Source: ZC4RG30 sp040508085
GTDB lineage: Bacteria > Pseudomonadota > Gammaproteobacteria > Steroidobacterales > Steroidobacteraceae
DNA length: 61,866 bases
Reading direction: 5' to 3'
Assembly (NCBI GenBank): GCA_040508085.1
Contig: JBEVNO010000194.1
Span: forward strand, 1-61,866
Shown: piece after piece, positions 18,101 through 27,005 of the stretch
How positions within the stretch are numbered: the first letter of the stretch is position 1
How the letters are laid out: each line of letters opens with the position of its first letter
The notes under the pieces: model-generated
Database searches by the model: none
What the model saw: the letters and a program-made list of their open reading frames with translations, nothing else
What the model was told of the DNA's origin: nothing
Position numbers and translations under genes: made by a program

Positions 18101-21100
18101 GAAGGCGCGGCAGGCGCCGACGTGCTGCGGGGCGGCGCTGGCAGTGATACGGCCGGCTATGCCGGTGCCGCATCCGGCGTCACCGTGAGCCTTGCTTCGC
18201 CGGGTACCAACAGCGGTGACGCGGCCGGCGATGTCTACGACAGCATCGAGAATCTGGCGGGCTCGGTGTTCAACGACAGGCTGACCGGCAATTCCGGCGC
18301 CAACCGGTTGATGGGCGGCGCCGGCGCGGACACGCTGGTCGGTGGCGCAGGAGCCGACCAGCTCGTCGGTGGCGAGGGCAGCGACTGGGCCGACTATCAG
18401 GCCTCGGCGCAGGAAGTGACCGTGGATCTCACCGCCGGGCTTGGTGCCGGTGGCGACGCCCAGGGCGACACGTTGTCCGGCGTCGAGAATGTCATCGGAA
18501 CCGCGGGCGCCGACCTGCTGATCGGCGATGCACAGGCCAACATACTGCAGGGCGGCACCAGCGACGACGTGCTTGAGGGACGTGGCGGCGCCGACCAGCT
18601 CGACGGCGGCGGCGGCAACGATACCGCAAGCTATGCGCGCTCGACGGCCAGCGTTACCGCAAGCCTTGGCGACCCCATGCTGAACGCGGGCGAGGCAGCC
18701 GGCGACAGCTACATTGCCATCGAGAATCTGGCGGGCTCTGTCTTTGCGGATACGCTGATCGGCGATGTGGGCGTCAACCGCCTCAGCGGCAACGACGGCG
18801 ATGATGTCCTGGAAGGCGCCGGTGGCGGCGACGTACTCGTCGGCGGCGCCGGTTTCGACATCGCAAGCCACGCCGGTGCAGCTGCGGGTTTGATCGCCAG
18901 TCTTGCAACACCGTCGAGCAATACCGGCGATGCGGCCGGTGACAGCTATGATGGCATCGAAGGCCTGGCCGGGTCGGGTTTCGACGACCAGTTGTTCGGC
19001 GATGACGGGGTTAATCAGCTGGACGGTGGCGGCGGCGCCGACTTGCTCGTCGGCGGCGCCGGCGCGGATGTCCTGATCGGCGGCGCGGGTGTCGATACTG
19101 CCAGCTACGCCGCTGCACGCGGTGGCGTGAGCGTGAACCTTGCGAGCGGCGGAGGCACTGGCAGCGATGCACAGGGTGACATGCTCGCGGGCGTCGAGAA
19201 CCTGATCGGTTCTGCGTACAACGACGTGCTCACCGGCGCGGGCAACGCGAACCGCCTCGAAGGCGGCGCCGGCCAGGACACGCTCGACGGTGGTGGTGGC
19301 GCGGACGTGCTCATTGGCGGTCTGGGCGATGACGCCTATGTTGTCGACAACGCCGGCGATGCGGTCAACGAGGCAGCGGGCGAAGGCAATGATCTCGTAC
19401 GCGCCTCCATCGGTTATGCGCTGACAGCGAACGTCGAGGATCTGACGCTGATTGGCGGCGACAACATCGACGGCACCGGCAATTCACTGGCGAACACCAT
19501 CCGCGGCAACGCCGGCGCCAACCGCATTGATGGCGGCGTGGGCGCCGACACCATGGCGGGCGGGGCGGGTGACGACAGCTACATCGTCGAGAATATCGGC
19601 GACCTGGTCAGCGAGAACGATGGCGAGGGCATCGACCACGTCGCCGCGAGCATCACCTACCTGCTGACGGCGAATGTGGAGAACCTTACGCTCACCGGCA
19701 CGGCCAACCTGAATGGCACCGGCAACGAGCTGGCCAACGAGATCGTCGGCAACGACGGCGCCAACACGCTGGATGGCGGTGCAGGCGCGGATACGCTCGC
19801 GGGTGGTATCGGCGACGACACCTACCTCGTGGACCACATTGCCGATCGCATCGTGGAGCTGGTGGGGGAGGGCCGCGAGCTGGTGTACGCAAGCGTCAGC
19901 CACACACTGGCTGCCAACGTCGAGAACCTGACGCTTACCGGCAGCGCCAACATCAATGGCACCGGCAACGCGCTGGCGAATGTGATCATCGGCAACGCCG
20001 GACACAATCTGCTCGACGGCGGCGCCGGTGCGGATCAGCTGAGCGGCGGGCTGGGCAACGATGTCTACGTGGTGGACAACGCGGGCGATGTCCTGACCGA
20101 GCTGGGGTCGCAGGGCATCGACGAAGTTCGCGCATCGCTGTCTTACGTGCTCGTGGCTGAGGTCGAGAACCTGACCCTGCTCGGCAGCGACGACCTGAGC
20201 GCCACCGGCAACGAGCTGGACAACGTGATCAATGGCAATGCTGGCAACAACCAGCTGGATGGCGGCCTGGGGGCCGACATGCTGCGCGGCGGCGGCGGCG
20301 ACGATTTGTATCTGGTGGACAGTCTCGGCGACGAGGTAGTGGAGAATCCGGGCGAGGGGCGCGACACGGTGCGTGCCGCGGTGAGCTTCGTGCTGGGCTC
20401 CGACATCGAGAACCTGATCCTGACCGGCAGCGGGAATCTCAACGCCACGGGCAACGATCTGGCGAACTCACTCACCGGCAACAGCGGCAACAACCGCCTC
20501 GACGGTGGTGCGGGTGCGGATCTCATGGCGGGTGGCCTGGGGAATGACACCTATGTCGTCGACAACGCCGGCGACAGCGTGCTCGAGAACAGCGGCGAGG
20601 GAGTCGATACCGTGCGCGCGTCGGTTGGCTACGTGCTGGGCGCAAACCTCGAGAATCTCATCCTGACCGGCAACGCGCACATCGACGCCACGGGCAACGC
20701 CCTCGCCAATGAGCTGGCGGGCAATGGCGGCAACAATGTTCTGGATGGCGGGGCCGGTGCCGACACGATGAGCGGTGGCGCCGGTGACGATACCTATATC
20801 GTCGCCGATGCGGGCGACGTGGTCGTCGAGAATCCCGGCGACGGGCTGGATACGGTGCGCAGCAATCGCAGTCTGACGCTCGGCGACAATGTCGAGAACC
20901 TGGTGCTCACGGGCAGCAGCAATCTCGATGGCACCGGCAACGCACTCGGCAACACCATCACGGGCAACGTCGGCAACAACCGCCTGGACGGCGGCGATGG
21001 CGCGGATCTGCTGCTGGGCGCGGGCGGTGCCGACACGCTGCTCGGTGGTGCCGGCAACGACACCTTCATGGTGCCGGACATGGCCTTCGTGTCGATCACC

Positions 21101-24100
21101 GGCGGCGCCGGTATCGACACACTGCGGCTCGACGGTCTCGGCCAGAGCACGCTCGGCACTGTCGTCGTCAAGGTGACGGGAATCGAGCAGATCGACCTCA
21201 GTGGCGGCAGCGCAGATCTGCTGAACATCTCGGCAGCGATGGTCAACACAGCGGGCTTCCTCGGCGCTGACGCCGGCAACCGGCTCGAGGTGGTTGCTGA
21301 CGGCGTCGCCAGTGCCGGCGGGCGTGACCTGCTCCTGCTGTCCTCGGCGGAGTACCTCAATGTCGTGAACTCCTTCGCTGCGCCGGACGCGCAGCTCAGC
21401 ACTGGCGCAGCCGGCAAGCTGCTGGCCTCCAGGACTGGCGGCGCAAGCCTGGTGGTCGACCTCAACGCATTGCTGATGCCCAGCGACCTTGGCACCACCT
21501 GGGGGCTTACCGCCGATCCGTCGTCGCTGGCTGCCCTCGGCAGCCTGGCGACCTGGCTGGACGCAAACGACGCCGACGGTGATGGCGTGGCTGAGGGCCT
21601 GGGTGAGTCTGGCCGGATCGGCAGCACGGCCAACCTGTCGACATGGGTCGACAAGAGTGGCTCGGGCAACACCTTCACGCAGGCTTCCCAGGCGCGGGCG
21701 CCGACCCTGGTGACGAACGCCGTCAATGGCAACACGGTCGTGCGTTTCGACGGCGGCGATTACCTGACATCGAGCACGCAGTTCTCCAACTCGTACACGA
21801 TATTTGCGGTAGGCAGCATGGCGGGCACGCAGAACGGCCGCCTCGTTGCCTCGAGTACGCAGCAGAATGCCTGGCTCGGCTGGTATGACGGCAGACAGGA
21901 TGCCTTCTACGTTGGCGGCACTTCGCTGCCCGGCAGCGCCGTGGTCGCGGGCAGCGAAAAACTCTACACGGCGGTTTCCAGCGCCGGCAGTGCGGCGGTT
22001 TACAGCAACGGGGTACTGCTTTCGTCTGCCGGCGCGAGTGCACCGAACGCGTTCGGTGCGATCCAGCTCAGTGGTTATGCGGGCAGCAATGCCCAGTTGA
22101 GCAGTGGCGACGTCTCCGAACTGATCGTCTTCGACCGCGCGCTTACACTGTACGAACGCCTCTACGTCGAGGCCTACCTGCGTGCCAAGTGGTCAGTCGA
22201 TGGCGGGGGCGTGGCTGCCGCGCAGTCGGTGCTGGGCAGCGTGGCTTTCGATCCCACCTGGTGGACGGAGGCAAGGTTGTTGTTCGGCAGCGCCGGCAAC
22301 GACAGCCTGACCGCCAGCTATGGCGCGGCTGCGGCGCGTGGCGTCGGCAGGATCGACGCAGTGCTCTTCGGTGGCGCCGGCAACGACATACTGGACGGGA
22401 TGGAGCGCGCCGACGCGCTCTATGGCGGCGACGGCAGCGATACGCTGAATGGCGGGGGTGGCGCCGACTGGCTCGCCGGTGGCGATGGCGACGACAGCTA
22501 TGTGATCGACAACGCCGACGACTTCGTGCTCGAACTCGCCGGTGGCGGCACTGACGGGGTGGCCGCGTCCGTGTCCCATGTCCTGAACCCGAACGTCGAA
22601 AACCTCACGCTGACCGGCAGCGCCGCGATCAACGGCACCGGCAACGCGCTGGCCAACCTCCTTGTCGGCAACGCCAACAACAACGTGCTCGACGGCCAGG
22701 CCGGTGCCGACATCATGAACGGCGGCACCGGCAACGACACATATTATGTCGATGACGCGGGCGACGTGATCATCGACTCGGGTGGCACCTCCGACGGCGT
22801 GATCTCGACGATCAGCTACACACTGGCCAGCGGGCTGGAGAACCTGACATTGGCCGGCCCCGGCGACCATGTCGGCATCGGCAACGCCGCGGGCAACCTG
22901 CTCACCGCGACCAACGGTGGCGGTACAGATACGCTCATGGGCGGCGCCGGCGATGATACCTACCGGATCAACCAGAACAGCGCGGGCGCGATCAACCTCG
23001 CGCATTCCATCGTCGAGAGCGCCGGCGAAGGCATCGACACGCTAATCATCATCCGCAACAGCTCTTACACGCCGCTCGGCACCTATACGCTGCCAGACAA
23101 CGTCGAGAATCTGGACCTGCAGAGCACCTACGGAATCTCGGGCGGCATCGGCAACGCGCTGGACAACGTGCTGATCGGAACCGGGAACCTCGGCGGGGCG
23201 CTCGGCAGCAGCAACGCGATGACGCTTGCTGCTGGGACTGGCAACGATACCTATGTGGTCTACGTCACAAACACCACGATTACCGAGGGCGCCGGAGAGG
23301 GCATCGACACGGTTCGGGCCGCGGTCGATTTCCGGCTGGGCGCCAACCTCGAGAACCTGACATTGTTCGGCTCCGGAGACTACAACGGCTTCGGCAACGA
23401 CCTTGCCAATGTGTTGACCGGGAACGTCGGCGCCAACTGGCTCGACGGCGGTGCCGGCGACGACACGATGGCCGGCGGTACAGGCAACGACATCTATGTC
23501 GTCGACAGCGTTGCCGACGTGGTGACCGAGTTGGCGGCGGCCGGTGTCGACGGAGTGCGCACAAACCTGGCCAGCTATACGCTGGGTGCAAACGTCGAAA
23601 ACCTGACCTTCACGAATGGCATTGCCCATACCGGTACCGGCAACACGCTTGCCAACGTGCTGACCGGCGGCAGCGGCAACGACTCGCTGTTCGGCGATGC
23701 CGGCAACGATACGCTGTATGGCGGTGGTGGCGCCGACACGCTGGACGGCGGCGCCGGCAACGACGTATTGGCTGCGCTCGCCCCCAGCGTCGCGCTGCAG
23801 GGGGGCCTGCAGGGTGAGTATTTCAACGACGCTTCATGGTCGGGCTCACCGGTACTGGTGCGCCAGGACGCGAGCATCAGCTTTGACTGGGGCCGAGGCA
23901 GCCCGGATCCGCTTGTGGTCGCCGATGGCTTCTCGATACGCTGGACCGGCAACCTGACGGTTGCTACCAGCGGCTGGTACACCTTCCAGGTGGGCGCCGA
24001 CGATCAGGCCGCCCTCAGCATCGGCAACCAGACGATCCTGCAGACCAGGAACGGCGCGACGCTCGCCAGCGCGCCGATATGGCTCGACGCGGGGACCTCC

Positions 24101-25165
24101 CCGATCGTGCTGCGGATGGGCGAAGGCTCCGGATCAGCCAGCGTCCGGCTGCTGTGGCAGGGACCCGGCGAATCCGCGTTCAGCACCATTCCGGTCGCGA
24201 ACCTGAGCTACGGCGATGCGCCGGTGGTCGACACCGCCGGCGACACAATGATCGGCGGCGCCGGCGACGACACCTACCTGCTCGACAGCAATGCGCACAC
24301 CATCGTCGAGAACGTCGGCGAAGGCAGCGACACAGTGGTTTCCAGCATCAGCTTCAGCCTCTCGGGCATTGCCAACGTGGAGAACCTGACGCTGACCAGC
24401 AATGCCGCGAACGCCACCGGCAACGCGCTGGACAACATGCTGACTGGCAACGCCGGCGCCAACCGGCTTGACGGTGGCGCCGGCAACGACACCCTCGCGG
24501 GCCTGGGCGGAGACGACGCCTACGTGGTGGATAGCGCAGGCGATGTGGTCACGGAGGCCGCCAATGCGGGCACAGATACCGTGTTCGCCTCAATCAGCCA
24601 CACGCTGGCAGCGAACGTGGAGAACCTGACACTCGCCGGCACGGCGGCGAACGGCACGGGCAATGCGCTGAACAACGTCATCACCGGCAATGCCAGCGCC
24701 AACCGACTTGAGGGCGGCGCCGGCAACGACACGCTGGCTGGCGGCGGCGGTGCAGATTCACTTTACGGCGGCGACGGCAACGATCTGCTGCAGTACGAGC
24801 GCGGCGCGGATGTGGTCGCGGCGGATGGTGGGGCGGGAGCCGACATCATGCAGATCCTGATGCCAGGGCTTTCCTTCGATGTCGGCAGTCTGCTTGGTCA
24901 CGCCAACAACATCGAGACGCTGCGCCTGAGTGACGGTGTCGCAAGTTCCACGATCACCCTCGGTGTCGAGGCGCTCCTTGCGATTACCGACCAGCGTGAC
25001 TCGTTGACACTGACGCTCGACAACGGCGACGCGCTCAACCTGCAGGGCAGCTGGACGCAGACCGGCAGCAGCACGCGGGGTGACGGGACGGTACTCAATG
25101 AGTACGTCGCGTTCAGTGCGGGCACGCAGGTCGGCAGTCTGCATGTGGAGCTGCTGCATGTCTGA
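15140..25165 (+). CDS. giant RTX adhesin, BapA-like N-terminus, type I secreted
   Basis: A 3341-residue calcium-binding surface protein. Residues about 10-90 (LKLAVARQDITRLEVVGTDLLLTM) resemble the BapA prefix domain of retained biofilm adhesins. A Pro/acidic linker follows (to about 215), then a beta-sandwich (about 230-350). Next come about 12 RTX modules (residues about 425-1400), 7 modules of a second class (about 1400-1975), a beta-rich linker, a LamG/concanavalin-like domain (about 2125-2352), five second-class modules, a PA14 domain (about 2885-3024), two last modules and a non-repetitive C-terminal secretion region ending LHVELLHV. GGxGxDx nonapeptides throughout should fold only in millimolar calcium outside the cell. 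There is no N-terminal signal peptide. The transporter genes follow directly. Confidence 0.92.
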   Translation: MSKPIVHSHSNPDVLKLAVARQDITRLEVVGTDLLLTMKDGSQHLLQNLALQAMVDPKLQVEFSDQTLTVADLLGEVGDVELKPVLAEAGRTDEDEPKKAEGESETTGDGAEGHAPTVEGIVTPDLAIKPQGATVYKGQSSASSAMLVQRVEAAPAAPPPGSSNPPPPPEQPESISIQAVWTNVVGQTRSEADGKVTISGAGGSERSGSDPSSQAQAEPETILGTAGDDTITGDSSEKLGSGFARVLTLQISANGDLSVTSIVINGLPPQFSVVGAEQVGSGWKVTLPADFDSTLRVSLAVRYPVAADDAAFSAQTFDLSIVAEGKLDGDDIEGARLIPAIVRDVRSVADIEYSANGQSGVVFPAFGLGDVIRAGAGNDTVNGGLGHDVIYGDAGNDKLDGGAGDDTLEGGAGADELIGGSGADTVAYSESPDAVQIDLAAGTATGGHAEGDRLREVEGAIGSEHADVLRGSDKNNLLDGNAGDDLLAGRGGADRLVGGEGFDISDYSGSAAAVQVSLADGTGEGGEAEGDQLAGIEGLVGSAFNDRLAGDAETNLLDGGAGDDLLNGGGGADQLRGGSGNDTATYVASIAGVVVGVGNNPGKGGDAEGDRLYDIENLTGSRYADELTGNEQNNRLDGGLGDDWLHGGAGADELGGGDGIDTASYLGAARGVFASLLDASLNTGDAAGDRYLGVENLEGSEYDDTLLGDDQDNTLYGNPGDDTLFGNGGNDILVGGPGRDTMDGGTGIDVASYAAASSGVSASLVAGGTRGDAAGDRYTGIENLLGSRFADELIGDAGDNQLDGGRGDDLLRGGAGADRLLGDEGEDTADYSQATTDVAVSLVTGKGDGGEAAGDSLDGIENLAGGTGNDTFTGDGVVNRLAGGAGNDLLSGNGGNDSLYGETGDDTLIGGAGADLLDGGDGTDLADYSGSLQGVAVNLTRGTGEGGDAEGDSLTAVENLLGGTGDDVFVGTAGVNVLSGGDGNDLLEGAAGADVLRGGAGSDTAGYAGAASGVTVSLASPGTNSGDAAGDVYDSIENLAGSVFNDRLTGNSGANRLMGGAGADTLVGGAGADQLVGGEGSDWADYQASAQEVTVDLTAGLGAGGDAQGDTLSGVENVIGTAGADLLIGDAQANILQGGTSDDVLEGRGGADQLDGGGGNDTASYARSTASVTASLGDPMLNAGEAAGDSYIAIENLAGSVFADTLIGDVGVNRLSGNDGDDVLEGAGGGDVLVGGAGFDIASHAGAAAGLIASLATPSSNTGDAAGDSYDGIEGLAGSGFDDQLFGDDGVNQLDGGGGADLLVGGAGADVLIGGAGVDTASYAAARGGVSVNLASGGGTGSDAQGDMLAGVENLIGSAYNDVLTGAGNANRLEGGAGQDTLDGGGGADVLIGGLGDDAYVVDNAGDAVNEAAGEGNDLVRASIGYALTANVEDLTLIGGDNIDGTGNSLANTIRGNAGANRIDGGVGADTMAGGAGDDSYIVENIGDLVSENDGEGIDHVAASITYLLTANVENLTLTGTANLNGTGNELANEIVGNDGANTLDGGAGADTLAGGIGDDTYLVDHIADRIVELVGEGRELVYASVSHTLAANVENLTLTGSANINGTGNALANVIIGNAGHNLLDGGAGADQLSGGLGNDVYVVDNAGDVLTELGSQGIDEVRASLSYVLVAEVENLTLLGSDDLSATGNELDNVINGNAGNNQLDGGLGADMLRGGGGDDLYLVDSLGDEVVENPGEGRDTVRAAVSFVLGSDIENLILTGSGNLNATGNDLANSLTGNSGNNRLDGGAGADLMAGGLGNDTYVVDNAGDSVLENSGEGVDTVRASVGYVLGANLENLILTGNAHIDATGNALANELAGNGGNNVLDGGAGADTMSGGAGDDTYIVADAGDVVVENPGDGLDTVRSNRSLTLGDNVENLVLTGSSNLDGTGNALGNTITGNVGNNRLDGGDGADLLLGAGGADTLLGGAGNDTFMVPDMAFVSITGGAGIDTLRLDGLGQSTLGTVVVKVTGIEQIDLSGGSADLLNISAAMVNTAGFLGADAGNRLEVVADGVASAGGRDLLLLSSAEYLNVVNSFAAPDAQLSTGAAGKLLASRTGGASLVVDLNALLMPSDLGTTWGLTADPSSLAALGSLATWLDANDADGDGVAEGLGESGRIGSTANLSTWVDKSGSGNTFTQASQARAPTLVTNAVNGNTVVRFDGGDYLTSSTQFSNSYTIFAVGSMAGTQNGRLVASSTQQNAWLGWYDGRQDAFYVGGTSLPGSAVVAGSEKLYTAVSSAGSAAVYSNGVLLSSAGASAPNAFGAIQLSGYAGSNAQLSSGDVSELIVFDRALTLYERLYVEAYLRAKWSVDGGGVAAAQSVLGSVAFDPTWWTEARLLFGSAGNDSLTASYGAAAARGVGRIDAVLFGGAGNDILDGMERADALYGGDGSDTLNGGGGADWLAGGDGDDSYVIDNADDFVLELAGGGTDGVAASVSHVLNPNVENLTLTGSAAINGTGNALANLLVGNANNNVLDGQAGADIMNGGTGNDTYYVDDAGDVIIDSGGTSDGVISTISYTLASGLENLTLAGPGDHVGIGNAAGNLLTATNGGGTDTLMGGAGDDTYRINQNSAGAINLAHSIVESAGEGIDTLIIIRNSSYTPLGTYTLPDNVENLDLQSTYGISGGIGNALDNVLIGTGNLGGALGSSNAMTLAAGTGNDTYVVYVTNTTITEGAGEGIDTVRAAVDFRLGANLENLTLFGSGDYNGFGNDLANVLTGNVGANWLDGGAGDDTMAGGTGNDIYVVDSVADVVTELAAAGVDGVRTNLASYTLGANVENLTFTNGIAHTGTGNTLANVLTGGSGNDSLFGDAGNDTLYGGGGADTLDGGAGNDVLAALAPSVALQGGLQGEYFNDASWSGSPVLVRQDASISFDWGRGSPDPLVVADGFSIRWTGNLTVATSGWYTFQVGADDQAALSIGNQTILQTRNGATLASAPIWLDAGTSPIVLRMGEGSGSASVRLLWQGPGESAFSTIPVANLSYGDAPVVDTAGDTMIGGAGDDTYLLDSNAHTIVENVGEGSDTVVSSISFSLSGIANVENLTLTSNAANATGNALDNMLTGNAGANRLDGGAGNDTLAGLGGDDAYVVDSAGDVVTEAANAGTDTVFASISHTLAANVENLTLAGTAANGTGNALNNVITGNASANRLEGGAGNDTLAGGGGADSLYGGDGNDLLQYERGADVVAADGGAGADIMQILMPGLSFDVGSLLGHANNIETLRLSDGVASSTITLGVEALLAITDQRDSLTLTLDNGDALNLQGSWTQTGSSTRGDGTVLNEYVAFSAGTQVGSLHVELLHV
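16417..19330 (+). repeat. class A RTX modules, about 12 copies of about 243 bases
   Basis: Successive units each read roughly Y-x-G-A-x-x-GVxVSLxxG, GGDAxGDxLxGIENLxGS, then three RTX nonapeptides (GGAGDDxLxGG, GADxLxGG, GxDTASY). I count 12, at an average spacing of about 240 bases (80 residues). The units differ at the base level, so this is an old protein repeat, not a recent tandem expansion. Confidence 0.85.
19331..24760 (+). repeat. class B RTX modules, 14 copies in three blocks
   Basis: Units read DxYVVDNAGDxVxE, GEGxDTVRASxSYxL, ANVENLTLTGS, GTGNxLANxIxGN, then LDGGAGADxMxGG. Seven lie in a row (19331 to about 21060, period about 243 bases), five lie between the LamG-like and PA14 domains (about 22490-23770), and two follow PA14 (about 24260-24760). 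The two globular domains are thus inserted between blocks of the same repeat. Confidence 0.85.
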
Positions 25166-25190
25166 CGATCGGCTTTAAGCAGCAGTGTGA

Positions 25191-25216
25191 TTTCTGTCGT
25201 TTGCGTACGACAGAAA
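25191..25216. promoter_or_regulatory. 10-bp inverted repeat between RTX gene and secretion genes
   Basis: TTTCTGTCGT (25191-25200) and ACGACAGAAA (25207-25216) are exact reverse complements around a 6-base loop. It lies 26 bases after the RTX stop and 55 before the transporter start. No T-run follows on either strand and the stem is only moderately GC-rich, so it is not a standard intrinsic terminator. It may instead be an operator, an RNA processing site or a partial attenuator. A TTGACT at 25236-25241 could start a second promoter, but its spacing to CATAAA is too short to be convincing. Confidence 0.6.
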
Positions 25217-25271
25217 CTGTTAAACGCATCCGGGTTTGACTTAGCGCAGTCCGCATAAAGTTGTCGCTCCC

Positions 25272-27005
25272 ATGACGACTTCGCTAAGACTGTTTCTGCG
25301 GGCCAACGCCCGCCACCTCACCGGCATGCTCGGCGCGAGCCTGCTTGTGAACCTGTTCGCCCTGGCGATGCCGCTGTTCGCGATGCTGGTCTATGACAAG
25401 GCCATGGGCAACGCGGTCCACGACACGCTCTGGGCGCTGGCAATAGGCATGGCGCTGTTGCTGGCTCAGGAGACGGCACTGCGTCTTTCGCGCGTGCAGC
25501 TGGTGGAACATGCCGGAGCCCGCTGGGACGCCTTCCTCGACGAGCGACTGATGCGCGGCGTGCTGAATGCTCCCCTGTCGCGGCAGATCCGCATCGCCGA
25601 CCTGATCAACCGCCTGCGCGAATTCGGCGCGACGCGCGAAGTATTGAGCGCGCAGTCGCTGCTGCCGCTGGCGGATCTGCCTTTCCTGCTGCTGTTCATG
25701 GCCGTCGTGGCCCTCATCGGTGGCTGGCTGCTGCTGATTCCGGTGCTGGTCGGCGCGGCGGTGCTCGGCTTGAGCCTGCTGTGCCACCGGCTCAGCCACG
25801 AGCGCCAGGGCATGGCGCGTCAGGCCACCGATGCCAAGCTCAGCACCCTGGTGGATGTATTGTCGGCACGCGACAGTCTGGTGGGCCAGAGCCGCGCCAC
25901 CATTGCCGAGGCTCTTTATCGCAGTCACGCCCAGGCTGCGGCGCGCGCGGGCGCCCGGGCACGCTGGTGGCAGCAGACTTTGCAGCAGATCGTGCCGGTG
26001 CTGGTATCGGTCGCGTCGATTGCGATGCTGGTCGGTGGCGTCTACCGCGTCGAGGCGCAGGCCATGTCGGTCGGTGGCGTGATCTCGACGAACCTGATCG
26101 GTACCCGCATTCTGGGGATGCTCTGCGGTCTGGCGCCGTTCGTCACGCGCTGGCGCGAATTCCTGCAGTCGCTGACCGCGCTCGGTGACACCGTGGACCT
26201 GAAAGTTCCCGCCCGCGTGGGGCGCGTCGAGGCGGCCACACCGGACGCACTGATTCTCGAAGGCGTGCGCTTCGAGTCCATCTGCTTCACCTATCCCGGC
26301 ACGGAACGCCCGGTGCTGGACGGGCTGGATCTGCACCTGCGCAGCGATGAGGTGGTGGCCGTGGTCGGTGCATCGGGCGCGGGCAAGTCCACGCTGCTGC
26401 GGCTGGTCGCCGGGCAGTTCGCGCCGGCGCGGGGGCGGCTTACCTGTGCGGGTCACCTGATCGACAGCGACGAAGCGCGCCGCTGGCTGAACCAGCAGGT
26501 GACCTTCAAGACACAGGATTCCGGATTCCTGGGTGGCAGCGTGCGCGACATCGTGAGCGGCGGGCTTCCCGCCAGCGACGCCTCGCTGATCACGGCGCTG
26601 CGCACGGCGGGCCTGGGCTCGGCACTCGACGCTGGCGAGCTGGGATTGAACAGCCTCGTGGGCACCAATGGCGCGGGTCTGTCCGGCGGGCAGCGGCAAA
26701 TGCTGGCACTCGCAGCGGCCTTCCATTCCCCGCGCAGCCTGGTGGTGCTGGATGAACCCACGCTGGGGCTGGATCGGGCCGCGCAGGAAAGTGTTCTGGC
26801 GGCGCTGCGTCCGCTGCGTACCGGCCGCTGCGTCGTGATTGCGACCCATGCGGCGGAAGTCATTGCCCAGGCCGATCGGGTGATCGTCCTGGAGCGCGGT
26901 AGAGTCAAGGTCGACGCTCCCGCGCATTCCCTCATCCAGCCACCGGCAAGGATGCCTGTGCCCGACGGCGCCGCTGCCTTGCGTGCCGTCGGTGGCAACA
27001 GCTGA
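25272..27005 (+). CDS. type I secretion ABC transporter (permease-ATPase fusion)
   Basis: A 577-residue half-transporter that powers export of the RTX protein across both membranes. Residues about 15-300 are the transmembrane domain (LLVNLFALAMPLFAMLVYDKAM, given in part as FALAMPLFAMLVYDK, is typical). The ATPase follows with Walker A GASGAGKST (366-374), signature LSGGQRQ (470-476) and Walker B LVVLDEP (490-496). There is no N-terminal C39 peptidase or peptidase-like domain, so it is of the shorter PrtD kind rather than the HlyB/LapB kind. No Shine-Dalgarno sequence is visible before the ATG. It overlaps the TolC-like gene by one base. Confidence 0.93.
   Translation: MTTSLRLFLRANARHLTGMLGASLLVNLFALAMPLFAMLVYDKAMGNAVHDTLWALAIGMALLLAQETALRLSRVQLVEHAGARWDAFLDERLMRGVLNAPLSRQIRIADLINRLREFGATREVLSAQSLLPLADLPFLLLFMAVVALIGGWLLLIPVLVGAAVLGLSLLCHRLSHERQGMARQATDAKLSTLVDVLSARDSLVGQSRATIAEALYRSHAQAAARAGARARWWQQTLQQIVPVLVSVASIAMLVGGVYRVEAQAMSVGGVISTNLIGTRILGMLCGLAPFVTRWREFLQSLTALGDTVDLKVPARVGRVEAATPDALILEGVRFESICFTYPGTERPVLDGLDLHLRSDEVVAVVGASGAGKSTLLRLVAGQFAPARGRLTCAGHLIDSDEARRWLNQQVTFKTQDSGFLGGSVRDIVSGGLPASDASLITALRTAGLGSALDAGELGLNSLVGTNGAGLSGGQRQMLALAAAFHSPRSLVVLDEPTLGLDRAAQESVLAALRPLRTGRCVVIATHAAEVIAQADRVIVLERGRVKVDAPAHSLIQPPARMPVPDGAAALRAVGGNS

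Noticed and set aside
16904..18871. Minus-strand open frame of 655 codons inside the RTX gene
   Set aside because: It is the antisense shadow of the RTX repeats; its repeats track the plus-strand modules.
16260..24800. Regular direct repeats considered as a CRISPR-like or satellite array
   Set aside because: The units are in frame, diverged and encode RTX nonapeptides; there are no constant repeat/unique spacer units.
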